A stretch of 64,000 nt of DNA from Acinetobacter calcoaceticus ANC 3811 (lineage in GTDB: Bacteria > Pseudomonadota > Gammaproteobacteria > Pseudomonadales > Moraxellaceae), in NCBI RefSeq assembly GCF_000399665.1, contig NZ_KB976986.1:496001-560000 (forward strand), written 5' to 3'. Below the pieces are notes generated by a model. The model searched no databases, had not been told where the DNA came from, and saw only the letters and a list, made by a program, of their open reading frames with translations. This document shows positions 26,035 to 35,283 of the stretch, piece by piece. Position 1 is the stretch's first letter. Each line of letters opens with the position of its first letter. Both the position numbers and the translations under genes were made by a program.

Positions 26035-26730
26035 TTAACGGAGTTTAGCGAGCCAGTTTCCTAGCGTCTGTACAATCTGTACTAATAGCAATAGGATAAT
26101 GACTGTTAAAATTACAATGCTGGTATCAAAACGTTGATAACCATACGAAATCGCTAAATCACCAATACCACCTGCGCCAACTGCACCAGCCATGGCGGTT
26201 GCACCAATAAGACTGATTGTCGCTGTGGTAAGGTTTAAAATAAGTGAACTGCGTGCTTCAGGCAAAATAAAGCGAGAGATAATTTGCCACGGTGTAGCAC
26301 CCATCGCTTGAGCAGATTCAATAATTCCTTCATTGACTTCAAGCAATGAAGTTTCAATCAGACGTCCCATATAAGGACCAACATAAATAGTCAATGGAAC
26401 AATAGCTGCCCATGTACCAATTGAAGTACCTACTAATAGCTTAGTAAGAGGAATCACTGCAATAAGTAAAATAATAAAAGGAAGGGAGCGTAAAGCATTT
26501 ACAATTGGATTAAGTAAATGATAAATCACTTTATTAGGTAAAATACCTTCTGGACGGGTAACTAATAAAATAATTCCCTGAATAAATCCCCAAATACCAC
26601 CAAACAAAAGTGCGAAGAAAACCATATGAAAGGTTTCTTGCAAAGCTGTAACGAATTGATCAATAGAAAGGGAGCTGTGCCAGAAAGGTTGAGTAAGTTC
26701 AGTTAACCATTGTACGATTAAATCTCTCAT
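26035..26730 (-). CDS. metI: Methionine ABC transporter permease
   Basis: 231 residues with five to six membrane helices. The ABC permease EAA-type loop reads ESAQAMGATPWQIISRFILPEA near 140-161, and the opening PFWHSSLSIDQFVTALQETFHMV is typical of MetI. Two copies form the channel of the MetNIQ importer for D/L-methionine. The start overlaps the metN stop by four bases (ATGA), so the two are translationally coupled. Last gene of the operon. Confidence 0.93.
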   Translation of the reverse strand: MRDLIVQWLTELTQPFWHSSLSIDQFVTALQETFHMVFFALLFGGIWGFIQGIILLVTRPEGILPNKVIYHLLNPIVNALRSLPFIILLIAVIPLTKLLVGTSIGTWAAIVPLTIYVGPYMGRLIETSLLEVNEGIIESAQAMGATPWQIISRFILPEARSSLILNLTTATISLIGATAMAGAVGAGGIGDLAISYGYQRFDTSIVILTVIILLLLVQIVQTLGNWLAKLR

Positions 26731-27752
26731 ACTTGATCTCCTGATTGAACTACACCTACTTCATTTTGTTCCAAAAACTCAATAGCCTGCTTAATTAGCT
26801 GAGGATCACCTAAAAGTTGCACAAACATTTGACCAATGACTGTGCCATTAATTTCAGTCATATTGGCAAATAAAATATTTAAACTAATATCGAATTTTTT
26901 AATCAGTGACTGAATTACAGGTTCTTGAGCAGAACGCCCTAAAAACTGTAAACAGTAAATACTATGATGATGCTGGTTTTCGAGCTGATTTAAAATATTT
27001 ACAGGCAACTGTTGATGTAAAACAGTTTGAATGAAGTTTTTAGTAGTTGGATGTTGAGGTTTACTAAAGATGTCAATCGTTGAACCTTGTTCAATGACTT
27101 TACCTGCTTCCATCACAGCCACATGATCACAAATAGTTTCAATGACATCCATTTCATGGGTCACCATAACAATCGTGATTTTTTGCTCTTGATTAATTTT
27201 CTTCAGCAGTTCTAAAACTGACTTGGTTGTTTGCGGATCTAGGGCGGAGGTTGCCTCATCGCACAAAAGAATTTTTGGGTGATTTGCCAAAGCACGGGCA
27301 ATACCGACACGTTGCTTTTGTCCGCCAGAAAGTTCATCTGGATAAGCATCTTTTTTATGCTTAAGATCAATGAATTCCAATAACTCATTCAAGCGCTTTT
27401 CACGTTCTACCTTATTGTAATTCAGTAGACGCATTGGCATTTCAATATTTTCAGCAACCGTCTTGGTTTGTAGCAGATTGAAGTGCTGGAAAATCATTCC
27501 AATACTTGCACGTTCCTGACGTAATGAGCGCGCATCCAAAGCGGTGAAATCTTTCTGATTAATAATGATTTGACCTTCAGTTGGTCGCTCAAGAAGGTTG
27601 ATCAGGCGGATTAAGGTACTTTTACCTGCACCACTATAGCCAATGATGCCAAAAATACTGCCCTCTGGAATCTCTAAATTGATTTCGTCGAGTGCGCGTA
27701 TGGTTTGACTTTTGAGCTGATAGTGCTTTGAAATGTTTTTAAATTGAATCAT
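26727..27752 (-). CDS. metN: Methionine ABC transporter ATP-binding protein
   Basis: 341 residues from the ATG at 27752 (MIQFKNISKHY). A longer frame up to 27809 would add 19 residues that do not resemble the family, and GAAGA precedes 27752. Walker A is GYSGAGKS at 38-45, the signature LSGGQKQRV is near 140 and Walker B ILLCDEAT follows. The C-terminal NIL domain (about 265-341) binds methionine and causes feedback inhibition in E. coli. It lies 75 bases after metQ and overlaps metI. Confidence 0.93.
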   Translation of the reverse strand: MIQFKNISKHYQLKSQTIRALDEINLEIPEGSIFGIIGYSGAGKSTLIRLINLLERPTEGQIIINQKDFTALDARSLRQERASIGMIFQHFNLLQTKTVAENIEMPMRLLNYNKVEREKRLNELLEFIDLKHKKDAYPDELSGGQKQRVGIARALANHPKILLCDEATSALDPQTTKSVLELLKKINQEQKITIVMVTHEMDVIETICDHVAVMEAGKVIEQGSTIDIFSKPQHPTTKNFIQTVLHQQLPVNILNQLENQHHHSIYCLQFLGRSAQEPVIQSLIKKFDISLNILFANMTEINGTVIGQMFVQLLGDPQLIKQAIEFLEQNEVGVVQSGDQV

Positions 27753-27827
27753 ATCTTCAGAAACTATGCTGGAAAGAAAAAACAGGCAAAGAGAATTTGC
27801 CTGTTTCACGTTTGGGCTATTATATTA

Positions 27828-28700
27828 CTATTTAGCTTCTGAGAGATAGCTGGTAGGTTTGTCTACGTCAACTTTTGTTCCACCAAAGTGTTCTTCAATG
27901 TATTTTTTAACAGCTGGAGTGTGGTAAAGCTTACCAACTTTTTGCAGAACAGGATCATTTTTACGTGATTCAGCAGTTGCTAGAACGTTGACACTAAGTC
28001 TTGAGATTTGATCAATAGGTTCATAGAACATAGAATCTTTGAGTACGTTTAAACCTCCCTCGAGTGCTATGGTATTATTTAATACAACTGCATCAAATTC
28101 ATTTTTAAGACGTAATGCAGTTTCCATTTTGATTGGTTTGATGTTGATCTTTTTAGGATTTTCGATAACATCAATTGGACTGCCCTGAACAGGATTATAG
28201 TCAGCTTTAAGCTTGATTAAGCCAGCAGTTTGTAACAAGAGTAGCGCACGAGATTCGCTGGCAGCATCATCCGGGATTGAAATAATTGCACCTTCAGGAA
28301 GTTCTTCAATTTTTTTGTATTTACTTGAATAAATCCCCATTGGCTCAATATAAGTGGTAGAAACCGCTGCAATCTTATCTTGGTTTGAATTATTAAATGC
28401 AGTAAGATAAGAATAAGCTTGGAATGCGTTCAAATCTACTTCTTTATTTGCAATTGCTGTATCCATTGAAACGGAGTCTGAGAAGTTTTTTACTTCTAAC
28501 TTCAGTCCAGCAGCTTGGGTTTCAGGTAAAGATGCAATATAACGCCAAATTTCAGCATCGGAACCTGTAGAGGCAATTACTACCTTTTGTTCTTTTGAAC
28601 TATCATTGTTTTGTTCGGCTTGTTGAGCATTTTCTTGTTTGCTACATGCTGTCAATAATACTACTGACATGCTTAAAAAAAGGCTGATCAGCTTTTTCAT
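27828..28700 (-). CDS. metQ: Methionine-binding lipoprotein
   Basis: 290 residues. The lipoprotein signal ends at LTAC, with Cys19. The mature NlpA/MetQ domain includes VVIASTGSDAEIWRY, DLNAFQAYSYL, EPMGIYSSKYKKIEELPEGAIISIPDDA and AVVLNNTIAL. It captures methionine in the periplasm and feeds the MetNI channel. Here it is the first gene of the operon, in contrast to E. coli where it is last. Its long leader (to about 28964) contains two hairpins, one with a T-run. Confidence 0.93.
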   Translation of the reverse strand: MKKLISLFLSMSVVLLTACSKQENAQQAEQNNDSSKEQKVVIASTGSDAEIWRYIASLPETQAAGLKLEVKNFSDSVSMDTAIANKEVDLNAFQAYSYLTAFNNSNQDKIAAVSTTYIEPMGIYSSKYKKIEELPEGAIISIPDDAASESRALLLLQTAGLIKLKADYNPVQGSPIDVIENPKKINIKPIKMETALRLKNEFDAVVLNNTIALEGGLNVLKDSMFYEPIDQISRLSVNVLATAESRKNDPVLQKVGKLYHTPAVKKYIEEHFGGTKVDVDKPTSYLSEAK

Positions 28701-28868
28701 TTAAAAAAGTCCTGATTAAGATATAGAACAATAACGATTGATCTATATCAATATGAAAAGAGAGGAGTTGAAATTACAACTAGTCTAAACTCTGTGATCT
28801 TTTTCTGGGGTTCCATAATTTGCTTGCATATTTTGGCTATAACAGAGGGTAATTGTTTAATAAACAAA

Positions 28869-28888
28869 AACTGTTTCCCCAAACAGTT
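28869..28888 (-). terminator. Hairpin with T-run in the metQ leader
   Basis: AACTGTTT and AAACAGTT pair exactly around four bases. On the minus strand the stem is followed by TTTTTGTTTATT, as in an intrinsic terminator. It lies about 170 bases before the metQ ATG, so it may act as an attenuator. Confidence 0.5.
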
Positions 28889-28941
28889 CATCCCCAACAG
28901 TAGCCAAACGAGCATTCATAAATTTAGAATATTAAAAAACT

Positions 28942-28964
28942 CTCTACAGGCATAATTTGTAGAG
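28942..28964 (-). promoter_or_regulatory. Upstream leader hairpin before metQ
   Basis: CTCTACA (28942-28948) and TGTAGAG (28958-28964) are exact reverse complements with a nine-base loop. It lies just before the T-tailed hairpin in the transcribed direction. Confidence 0.35.
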
Positions 28965-29132
28965 CAAGTCTTTATGGAAATTATTAAAACAGCAGTGTCT
29001 GATGACAGTTACAACTATGTACTAATGATAGCAATAAAAGTATGCTTGATATAGGGGGCTTCTTTTTATTTGTTGATATCTTTAGCAAAATTTTAAAGAT
29101 TTATACGATTTTCTTATATCGTGATACGTAAT

Positions 29133-29160
29133 AAAAAAGCCTCTATATAGAGGCTTTTTT
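29133..29160. terminator. purD terminator
   Basis: The palindrome GCCTCTATATAGAGGC is flanked by six A's and six T's, so it can stop transcription from either side. It lies 27 bases past the purD stop. Confidence 0.85.
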
Positions 29161-29186
29161 ATTAGCATTTTAAACTTGTAGGTTTT

Positions 29187-30470
29187 TTAAGCTTTTTCGC
29201 GTGCAATTGCGCGGTAGCCAATGTCGTTACGATATTGCATACCCGTAAAGTTAACTTGACCACATACTTCTAGTGCATTAATTTGAGCTTCAAGAACGCT
29301 GTCACCCAATGCTGTTACACAAAGAACTCGACCACCAGAAGTCACAATGTGACCATCTTCACGAGTTGAAGTGCCCGCATGGAAAATTTTAGTATCTTCA
29401 GGTGATTGTCCGATACCTGAAATTACATCGCCTTTGCGTACGCTATCAGGATAGCCTTCTGCTGCGAGTACAATACCGATTGACTTGCGTTCATCCCATT
29501 CAGCTTCTTTTGGTAAATTACCAGCAATACCAGCTTCTACCAATTCAACAAGAGATGACTTTAAACGCATCATGATCGGTTGAGTTTCAGGGTCGCCAAA
29601 ACGACAGTTAAACTCGATCACACGTGGTTGACCTTGCTCATCAATCATTAGACCAGCATATAAGAAACCAGTGTAAACATGTCCATCAGCAGCCATACCA
29701 TCAACAGTCGGACGCATGATTTCAGTCATAACGCGTTCGAAAATGTCAGAAGTTACAACTGGAGCAGGAGAGTAGGCACCCATACCGCCGGTATTAGGAC
29801 CTTGATCGCCTTCAAAAATACGCTTGTGATCTTGTGACGTTGCCATTGGTAAAATATTTTTACCATCAATCATACAAATGAAAGAAGCTTCTTCACCTGC
29901 AAGGAACTGTTCAATCACAACGCGTGAACCAGCATCACCAAATTTGTTACCTGCAAGCATGTCATCAATTGCTGCAAAAGCTTCTTCGTTGGTCATTGCA
30001 ACGATTACACCTTTACCAGCAGCAAGACCATCAGCTTTAATTACAATTGGTGCACCATTTTTTTCAACATAAGCTTTCGCTGCATCTACTTCAGTGAAAA
30101 CGTCATAGAAAGCAGTTGGAATGTTGTGACGCTTTAAAAAGTGCTTAGCAAATGCTTTTGAACCTTCAAGTTGCGCTGCATATTGAGTAGGTCCCCAAAT
30201 TTTTAAACCTGCTTCACGTGCAGCATCTACCACACCATTAACTAATGGTGCTTCTGGACCAACAATAATAAGGTCAACATTATTTTCTTTAGCAAAAGCA
30301 ATGATTGCTGAGTTGTCTAAAATATCAAGTTGAACATTAACACATTTGTCTTCTGTTGCAGTTCCAGCATTACCTGGCGCAACAAAAACTTGAGTAACAT
30401 TGGTATCTTGCGCAATTTTCCATGCTAAAGCATGTTCACGACCACCACTACCTAAAACTAAAATATTCAT
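29187..30470 (-). CDS. purD: Phosphoribosylamine-glycine ligase (GAR synthetase)
   Basis: 427 residues, as in E. coli. The start MNILVLGSGGREHALAWKI is diagnostic. The ATP-grasp core includes KADGLAAGKGVIVAM (about 145-160), PTGFLYAGLM-type sequence and VIEFNCRFGDPETQ (about 283-297). It joins phosphoribosylamine and glycine in step 2 of purine synthesis in the cytoplasm. It follows purH on the same strand across a 124-base gap that contains a repeat-like hairpin. Confidence 0.97.
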   Translation of the reverse strand: MNILVLGSGGREHALAWKIAQDTNVTQVFVAPGNAGTATEDKCVNVQLDILDNSAIIAFAKENNVDLIIVGPEAPLVNGVVDAAREAGLKIWGPTQYAAQLEGSKAFAKHFLKRHNIPTAFYDVFTEVDAAKAYVEKNGAPIVIKADGLAAGKGVIVAMTNEEAFAAIDDMLAGNKFGDAGSRVVIEQFLAGEEASFICMIDGKNILPMATSQDHKRIFEGDQGPNTGGMGAYSPAPVVTSDIFERVMTEIMRPTVDGMAADGHVYTGFLYAGLMIDEQGQPRVIEFNCRFGDPETQPIMMRLKSSLVELVEAGIAGNLPKEAEWDERKSIGIVLAAEGYPDSVRKGDVISGIGQSPEDTKIFHAGTSTREDGHIVTSGGRVLCVTALGDSVLEAQINALEVCGQVNFTGMQYRNDIGYRAIAREKA

Positions 30471-30550
30471 TTTTAATTTGTTCCTTAACTTTAATCCTTT
30501 TCATCCCCCTCTATCCCTCAAGGTGGAGAGTTAGCTCCATTATTGTGGAA

Positions 30551-30575
30551 AACCCTCCTGAATAAAAGGAGGGTT
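30551..30575. repeat. Palindromic intergenic element between purH and purD
   Basis: AACCCTCCT (30551-30559) and AGGAGGGTT (30567-30575) pair exactly and are followed by AGGGAGG. It looks like a short dispersed repeat of the kind often seen between Acinetobacter genes; copy number was not tested. Confidence 0.45.
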
Positions 30576-30594
30576 AGGGAGGACTAAATTTAAA

Positions 30595-32169
30595 TTAGTG
30601 GCGGAAATGGCGCATACCAGTGAAGACCATTGCAATACCAGCTTCGTCAGCTGCTGCGATTACTTCTTCATCACGCATAGAACCACCTGGTTGAATAATG
30701 CATTTAATGCCAGCTTTAGCTGCATTATCAATCCCATCACGGAACGGGAAGAATGCATCAGATGCCATTACAGCGCCTTCAACAACCAAACCAGCATGTT
30801 CAGCTTTAATGGCAGCAATACGAGCTGAGTTAACACGGCTCATTTGACCTGCGCCAACACCAATAGTTTGGCGGTTTTTCGCATAAACAATTGCATTTGA
30901 TTTTACATATTTCGCAACTTTCCAAGCAAAAATGAGGTCATCAATTTCTTGTTCAGTTGGTGCGCATTTGGTTACTACTTTAAGATCATCTTTGGTAATC
31001 ATACCTAAGTCTTGATCTTGAACTAATAAACCACCATTAACACGTTTGTAGTCAAGTTGCGGTGAACGTGCGTCAATTGCAGGTAATTCGCCACATACTA
31101 AAACACGTACGTTTTTCTTAGCGCCAGTCACTTCAAGCACGCCATCAGCAATACTTGGAGCAATAATTACTTCAACGAATTGACGTTCTACAATTGCTTG
31201 AGCAGTTGCAACATCTAACTCACGGTTGAATGCAATAATACCGCCGAAAGCAGATTCTGGGTCAGTTGCATAAGCTAAATCGTAAGCAGCTTTAATGCCG
31301 TCTAAAGAAACAGCAACACCACAAGGGTTAGCATGCTTTACAATTACACAAGCAGGTTTTGCGAATGATTTAACACATTCAAGTGCAGCATCTGTGTCAG
31401 CAATGTTGTTATAAGACAATTCTTTGCCTTGTAACTGTTTTGCTGTAGAAACTGATGCTTCTTTGGCGTTTGCTTCAACATAAAAAGCAGCAGATTGGTG
31501 TGGGTTTTCACCGTAACGTAAATCTTGTGCTTTGTTCAATTGAGTATTGAACGTACGAGGGAATAAATCAGCTTCGCCTTCGGTTTTTCCTACACGTGCA
31601 CCAAGATAAGAAGCAATCATGCCATCATATTGAGCAGTATGTTCAAATGCTTTAACAGCTAAATCAAAACGTGTTTCATAAGAAAGTGAACCAGCAGTTT
31701 TTAATTCATTGATTACGGTGTCGTAATCTGAAGCATTTACTACAATACCTACTGAAGCATGGTTTTTAGCAGCTGCGCGAACCATTGTAGGACCACCGAT
31801 GTCGATATTTTCGATTGCATCAGGAAGAGTACAGTCAGGTTTTGCAACTGTTGCAGCGAATGGATAAAGGTTTACAACAACTAGATCAATCGGATCAATG
31901 TTGTGTTCTTCCATTACTGCTTCGTCTAAGCCGCGACGAGCAAGAATACCGCCATGAATTTTAGGATGTAATGTCTTAACACGACCATCCATCATTTCAG
32001 GGAAGCCAGTATGCTCAGATACTTCAACAACTGCGATGTTATTATCTTTAAGCAACTTGTATGTGCCGCCTGTAGATAATAATTCTACCCCTAAAGCTGC
32101 AAGGTTTTGAGCAAATTCGACAATTCCTGTCTTATCAGATACAGAAATCAAAGCACGTTTAATAGTCAT
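30595..32169 (-). CDS. purH: Bifunctional AICAR formyltransferase / IMP cyclohydrolase
   Basis: 524 residues from the ATG at 32169 ([13 protein letters not shown]). A longer frame to 32232 adds 21 residues that run over the fis terminator and is rejected. The N-terminal cyclohydrolase has [12 protein letters not shown] and [15 protein letters not shown]. The C-terminal transformylase has KHANPCGVA and ends in [13 protein letters not shown] and [11 protein letters not shown]. It performs the last two steps of IMP synthesis. fis lies 86 bases upstream. Confidence 0.97.
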   Translation of the reverse strand: MTIKRALISVSDKTGIVEFAQNLAALGVELLSTGGTYKLLKDNNIAVVEVSEHTGFPEMMDGRVKTLHPKIHGGILARRGLDEAVMEEHNIDPIDLVVVNLYPFAATVAKPDCTLPDAIENIDIGGPTMVRAAAKNHASVGIVVNASDYDTVINELKTAGSLSYETRFDLAVKAFEHTAQYDGMIASYLGARVGKTEGEADLFPRTFNTQLNKAQDLRYGENPHQSAAFYVEANAKEASVSTAKQLQGKELSYNNIADTDAALECVKSFAKPACVIVKHANPCGVAVSLDGIKAAYDLAYATDPESAFGGIIAFNRELDVATAQAIVERQFVEVIIAPSIADGVLEVTGAKKNVRVLVCGELPAIDARSPQLDYKRVNGGLLVQDQDLGMITKDDLKVVTKCAPTEQEIDDLIFAWKVAKYVKSNAIVYAKNRQTIGVGAGQMSRVNSARIAAIKAEHAGLVVEGAVMASDAFFPFRDGIDNAAKAGIKCIIQPGGSMRDEEVIAAADEAGIAMVFTGMRHFRH

Positions 32170-32217
32170 GATGTTTAATTCAACAATTTCAAGTCTACGG
32201 ATTAAAACCAATAAGCA

Positions 32218-32249
32218 TAAAAAAATGCCCACGAAGTCGTGAGCATTTT
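32218..32249 (-). terminator. Hairpin between fis and purH
   Basis: AAAATGC plus CACGA pairs with TCGTG plus GCATTTT across a tight loop, and A's on the plus strand give a T-run on the minus strand. It could end the fis transcript or allow partial read-through to purH. Confidence 0.65.
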
Positions 32250-32254
32250 ATCAT

Positions 32255-32524
32255 TTATTCACTCATTAAACCGTGAGCTTTTAACTTTTTGCGTAAAGTG
32301 CCACGGTTGAGTCCAAGAATCTCTGCAGCACGGGTTTGATTACCACGTGTATATTCAAGAACTACAGATAAAAGAGGTTTCTCCATTTCTGCTAGCACCA
32401 TGTCATATACCTGAGATGGTTGCTCACCTTGCAATTGTGCAAAATAATGACGAACTGCGCGATCAACGTGGATGCGAAGAGCAACATCAGATTGTGCAGT
32501 AAAAATAGGAGATTTGCTATTCAT
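32255..32524 (-). CDS. fis: DNA-binding protein Fis
   Basis: 89 residues from the ATG at 32524 (MNSKSPIF). The upstream in-frame start is rejected as outside the family length. The C-terminal helix-turn-helix is the Fis type: [29 protein letters not shown]. Fis bends DNA and regulates rRNA and growth-phase genes. In E. coli it follows dusB; here no dusB is near, and it lies between a DUF3426 gene and purH. A 375-base gene-free region upstream probably holds a regulated promoter. Confidence 0.95.
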   Translation of the reverse strand: MNSKSPIFTAQSDVALRIHVDRAVRHYFAQLQGEQPSQVYDMVLAEMEKPLLSVVLEYTRGNQTRAAEILGLNRGTLRKKLKAHGLMSE

Positions 32525-32899
32525 GCGAGTTAATCCGAAAATCAAATACTAGCTTGGATAAAGTAGTATATAAATGTGGTCTAAAATACGGAGTCCTGTT
32601 TTAGATCCTAAAACAGTGACTCTAAAACATAAGAACAATTAGCTTGCCATATTTCTTCGTATTGAATAAAAAATAAGCGTAACAATAGTTAAATATTTGT
32701 TACAGCTCCCTCAAAAACAAAAAAAGTTAGGCTATGTGCTTAAATTGGAAAAGCACACATGCTTAACAGTATTTTTTTTGGATTGAGAGCGAGGAGTATA
32801 TGAGTCAAAGCTTTCGTGGCGCGTATCATACCATTGTCTAGGAAAAAGTGAGCAAATTAACTGCATTTTTTTTAATTTTTTTTTCACTTTTTTTACATT
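32525..32899 (-). promoter_or_regulatory. 375-base gap upstream of fis
   Basis: Presumed fis promoter region plus the end of the DUF3426 transcript. It holds an inverted repeat TGTGCTT/AAGCACA at 32735-32757 and long T-runs near 32865-32895. On the plus strand a GAGGAG-led 13-codon frame occurs at 32800-32841, but nothing follows it. Confidence 0.4.
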
Positions 32900-33745
32900 T
32901 TAGGGGTGGACAATTTCTAATCGATAATTTAATAAGCTTTTTTTGCTTCTGTTTAGATCAAATTGGAATCGGAAAGGGGTGTTAGAGGGAAGGCGCTGAA
33001 TACCCCGTAAGTTTTCAACAAGATATTGTTGAGGAGTTAATATAATTTCTTCTGTTTTATTTGGCTCTGTTGCAAAACTCAACTTTAGATTGGGAAGTTC
33101 AATACTTTTATCATTCTCATTAAGCAATATGCCTGAAAATTGCGTATGACTTGTGTCAACTTTGCGGAGTCTTAATTTTTCTATATAAATAAGTTGATAT
33201 TGTTCAGCTGACTTATTGCAGTGCAGTATTTCGCAAACATAATTAAATGCGTGACTGACGGTTGGGCTTGCATGCATGAGCTTAGGATTAAACCAGAGAA
33301 TTTGAAAAGTAAAAACTAAAATCAAAATAAGGTTAGCAGAGCTCCAGAGCGTATAGTACAGCCAACTATGCTTTTTATTGTTGTCTTGTTCTTGTGCGGA
33401 TGTTTGTTCAGCTAAATTAAGATTTGGTAGGGCGTTAATAGGTTCGTTGTGAAAATAATTTAAGTTGTTGAGATAGGTTAAAAGATCGATATTCGAATTT
33501 TCAACTTTTTGATCAAAGATATCTAACACGTGAGAATGTGTCATATATTTCGTTTGCATTGAACCATTGGCTAATGTAGATGAGTTAACCGTGACAGGCT
33601 TTTCAATATTAATCAAATGGGTGAGGGCATTAAAGCTCGAATCGCATTTAGGGCAACAAACCATACCCTGAGCAACAGTTAATTGAGTAAGAGATACTTT
33701 ATAAACTGTTAAACACTTAGGGCAGCGGGTTTGTTTTTCATTCAT
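32900..33745 (-). CDS. Zinc-ribbon DUF3426 membrane protein
   Basis: 281 residues. The N-terminal zinc ribbon has Cys8-x2-Cys11 and Cys31-x2-Cys34 (MJ0042 type). A low-complexity linker leads to one membrane helix (about 129-150, LYYTLWSSANLILILVFTFQ). The outer domain (about 170-281) is the DUF3426 beta-sandwich, with IELPNLKLSFATEP and a PFRFQFDL-like segment. The topology suggests a zinc-sensing cytoplasmic head and a periplasmic domain; function unknown. It follows prmA by 13 bases on the same strand and is probably cotranscribed. Confidence 0.85.
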   Translation of the reverse strand: MNEKQTRCPKCLTVYKVSLTQLTVAQGMVCCPKCDSSFNALTHLINIEKPVTVNSSTLANGSMQTKYMTHSHVLDIFDQKVENSNIDLLTYLNNLNYFHNEPINALPNLNLAEQTSAQEQDNNKKHSWLYYTLWSSANLILILVFTFQILWFNPKLMHASPTVSHAFNYVCEILHCNKSAEQYQLIYIEKLRLRKVDTSHTQFSGILLNENDKSIELPNLKLSFATEPNKTEEIILTPQQYLVENLRGIQRLPSNTPFRFQFDLNRSKKSLLNYRLEIVHP

Positions 33746-33758
33746 GAGTTAAAAAGTC

Positions 33759-34664
33759 TCAATTTATTGTTTTACGTTTTCCTGAAATGCGACACCAGTT
33801 TTCTTCGCGTTTTTCGACATCTAATATATCAAAAAATTCAGAATAAACACGTGAAACATCAGCAACTTGTTCTTCAATTACACCTGCAAGTGCGAACTCA
33901 CCTTCAGATTTAATTAAATTTGCAAACTCTGGCGCAAGTGCCATTAATGGACCCGCTAAAATATTTGCAACTAAAACATCTGCCTGTTGAGGTTTGAACT
34001 CTTTATTGAATTCTTCAGGAAGGCCTACATATAGTCGATCTAATACGCCATTAAGTTCAGCATTTTGTTTTGTTGCTAAAACAGCTTGCGGGTCAATATC
34101 AGTGGCATATACTTTTTTAGCACCTAACAACAAAGCAGCTACACCTAAAATGCCTGAACCACAACCATAATCAATCACGATCTTATCTTTAACGTCAGTT
34201 TTACCTAACCATTGTAAGCATAAGAAGGTACTTGCATGGTTACCTGTACCAAACGCAAGACCTGGATCTAACTTAATATTAGTTGCATCAGCTTCTGGTG
34301 GCTCTAACCATTCAGGTACGATCCAGAACTTTTCCCCAATTTGGATTGGCTCATAATAATCCATCCATGCACGTTCCCATACTTGGTCTTCAAGTTCTTC
34401 GTGACGTATAGGAGCATCTGGAAGTTGAGCTTTTAAGAAAGCTTCTAAAGTGTCGACATCAATTGGGTCTTGTTCGTCTTGTTGATAAATGCCTGTCACG
34501 ATTACTTTGTTCCATAAAGGTGTTTCACCTGGTAATGGTTCAAGTAAAGCCTGATCTTCAGCATCATCCAGAGTTACGCTTACCGCACCTAGAGACATTA
34601 AAAGTGTTTCTGTGAACTCAACTTGTTGTTGATCAACGGTAATGTGTATTTGTAACCACTTCAC
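33759..34664 (-). CDS. prmA: Ribosomal protein L11 methyltransferase
   Basis: 301 residues. The N-terminal substrate-recognition domain opens [10 protein letters not shown]. The methyltransferase domain has the motif [20 protein letters not shown] (about 167-186) and ATDIDPQAV, plus [13 protein letters not shown], which is specific to PrmA. It trimethylates ribosomal protein L11 using S-adenosylmethionine. The homologue in many gammaproteobacteria sits near dusB-fis; here a DUF3426 gene and fis follow. The 13-base gap to the next gene suggests cotranscription. Confidence 0.95.
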   Translation of the reverse strand: MKWLQIHITVDQQQVEFTETLLMSLGAVSVTLDDAEDQALLEPLPGETPLWNKVIVTGIYQQDEQDPIDVDTLEAFLKAQLPDAPIRHEELEDQVWERAWMDYYEPIQIGEKFWIVPEWLEPPEADATNIKLDPGLAFGTGNHASTFLCLQWLGKTDVKDKIVIDYGCGSGILGVAALLLGAKKVYATDIDPQAVLATKQNAELNGVLDRLYVGLPEEFNKEFKPQQADVLVANILAGPLMALAPEFANLIKSEGEFALAGVIEEQVADVSRVYSEFFDILDVEKREENWCRISGKRKTIN

Positions 34665-34718
34665 GAAAAGGACCTAAAAATTTTATTTAAAGGCGTATTG
34701 TAGCGGACTAGATCATTT

Positions 34719-34751
34719 TAAAAAAGAAAGCGGCCCATCTTTAATGGACCG
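34719..34751 (-). terminator. Terminator of the small exported-protein gene
   Basis: On the minus strand CGGTCCAT pairs with ATGGGCCG, one G-U pair included, and is followed by CTTTCTTTTTT. Confidence 0.7.
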
Positions 34752-34819
34752 ACTTTGAAAATACTGATGAGATATAGTAGAAAATAAATTGTTTCTTCTA
34801 TACTTTGTCTCAAAACAGA

Positions 34820-35050
34820 TTAAGGAGCAGGGGCTTTAAATTGTAACTTGCCATTTTCATTTGGTTGGCAAGTCCCATTAAAGATCACACCCTTGTAATT
34901 GTAGGATACCCATTCGCCTTGCTGTTTTTTCATACAAACTTGGATTTGTTTTTGCATTTCTGCTTTGCTCATATCGGCAGCATGAGTAAAAGTTACGCCT
35001 GATAAACAAATTAGAGATGCAGTTAATATTTTTAACATGGTCGTTTTCAT
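34820..35050 (-). CDS. Small exported protein, 76 residues
   Basis: Unknown family. A clear signal peptide (MLKILTASLICLSGV, probable cleavage after THAA near residue 25) precedes about 51 mature residues. Two cysteines in the mature part (VCMKKQQGEW and GTCQPN) could form a disulfide in the periplasm. The GEWVSYNYKGVIFNGTC pattern recurs in small Acinetobacter exported proteins as far as I recall. AAGGAA precedes the ATG and a terminator follows the stop, so it is an independent unit. Confidence 0.7.
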   Translation of the reverse strand: MKTTMLKILTASLICLSGVTFTHAADMSKAEMQKQIQVCMKKQQGEWVSYNYKGVIFNGTCQPNENGKLQFKAPAP

Positions 35051-35240
35051 TTTGTATTCCTTCTTGTCGCGTTAATTTTAAAGTCGTAGAAGTACTGTAC
35101 ATTTTTTATTCTAAGATGAATTAATTTTAATAACATTCACTTTGTATTGAATTCCTGAAACAAAATGTCAAATCATGTGGCGTACCGTAAATTGTGTGAC
35201 CATAAATTTGTAATTATGTACATCAATATTTAGATAATTT

Positions 35241-35249
35241 TGCTATAAT
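35241..35249 (+). promoter_or_regulatory. Extended -10 promoter of mnmG
   Basis: TGCTATAAT is an exact extended -10 element, 35 bases before the chosen mnmG ATG. The -35 region is weak, which the TG extension compensates for. It also overlaps the upstream ATG at 35248, which rules that out as the start. Confidence 0.6.
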
Positions 35250-35283
35250 GTTCCGTCTTTTTTTTTCTGGTGTTTTTGTACTC

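Larger units (their letters stand above)
28701..29186. promoter_or_regulatory. 486-base gap: metQ leader and purD terminator
   Basis: The right end (29133-29160) is the purD terminator. The left part is the presumed metNIQ promoter and leader on the minus strand. It holds hairpins at 28942-28964 and 28869-28888. I did not recognise a known methionine riboswitch. A 26-codon frame at 28974-29054 on the plus strand lacks a good ribosome site. Confidence 0.45.

Noticed and set aside
27753..27809. Longer metN start
   Set aside because: The extra 19 residues do not fit MetN, and a ribosome site precedes the ATG at 27752.
28701..28960. Known SAM riboswitch upstream of metQ
   Set aside because: I could not match the conserved cores of SAM riboswitch classes by eye; only the two simple hairpins are supported.
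28974..29054. 26-codon plus-strand frame in the metQ-purD gap
   Set aside because: No convincing ribosome site, and the region is better explained as the metNIQ leader on the other strand.
32170..32232. Longer purH start
   Set aside because: It runs through the hairpin after fis and adds 21 residues outside the family length.
32800..32841. 13-codon frame with GAGGAG ribosome site upstream of fis
   Set aside because: On the opposite strand to all neighbouring genes, followed by nothing it could lead into; most likely chance.
35248..35283. Earlier ATG for mnmG
   Set aside because: It overlaps the extended -10 element and adds residues not found in the family.
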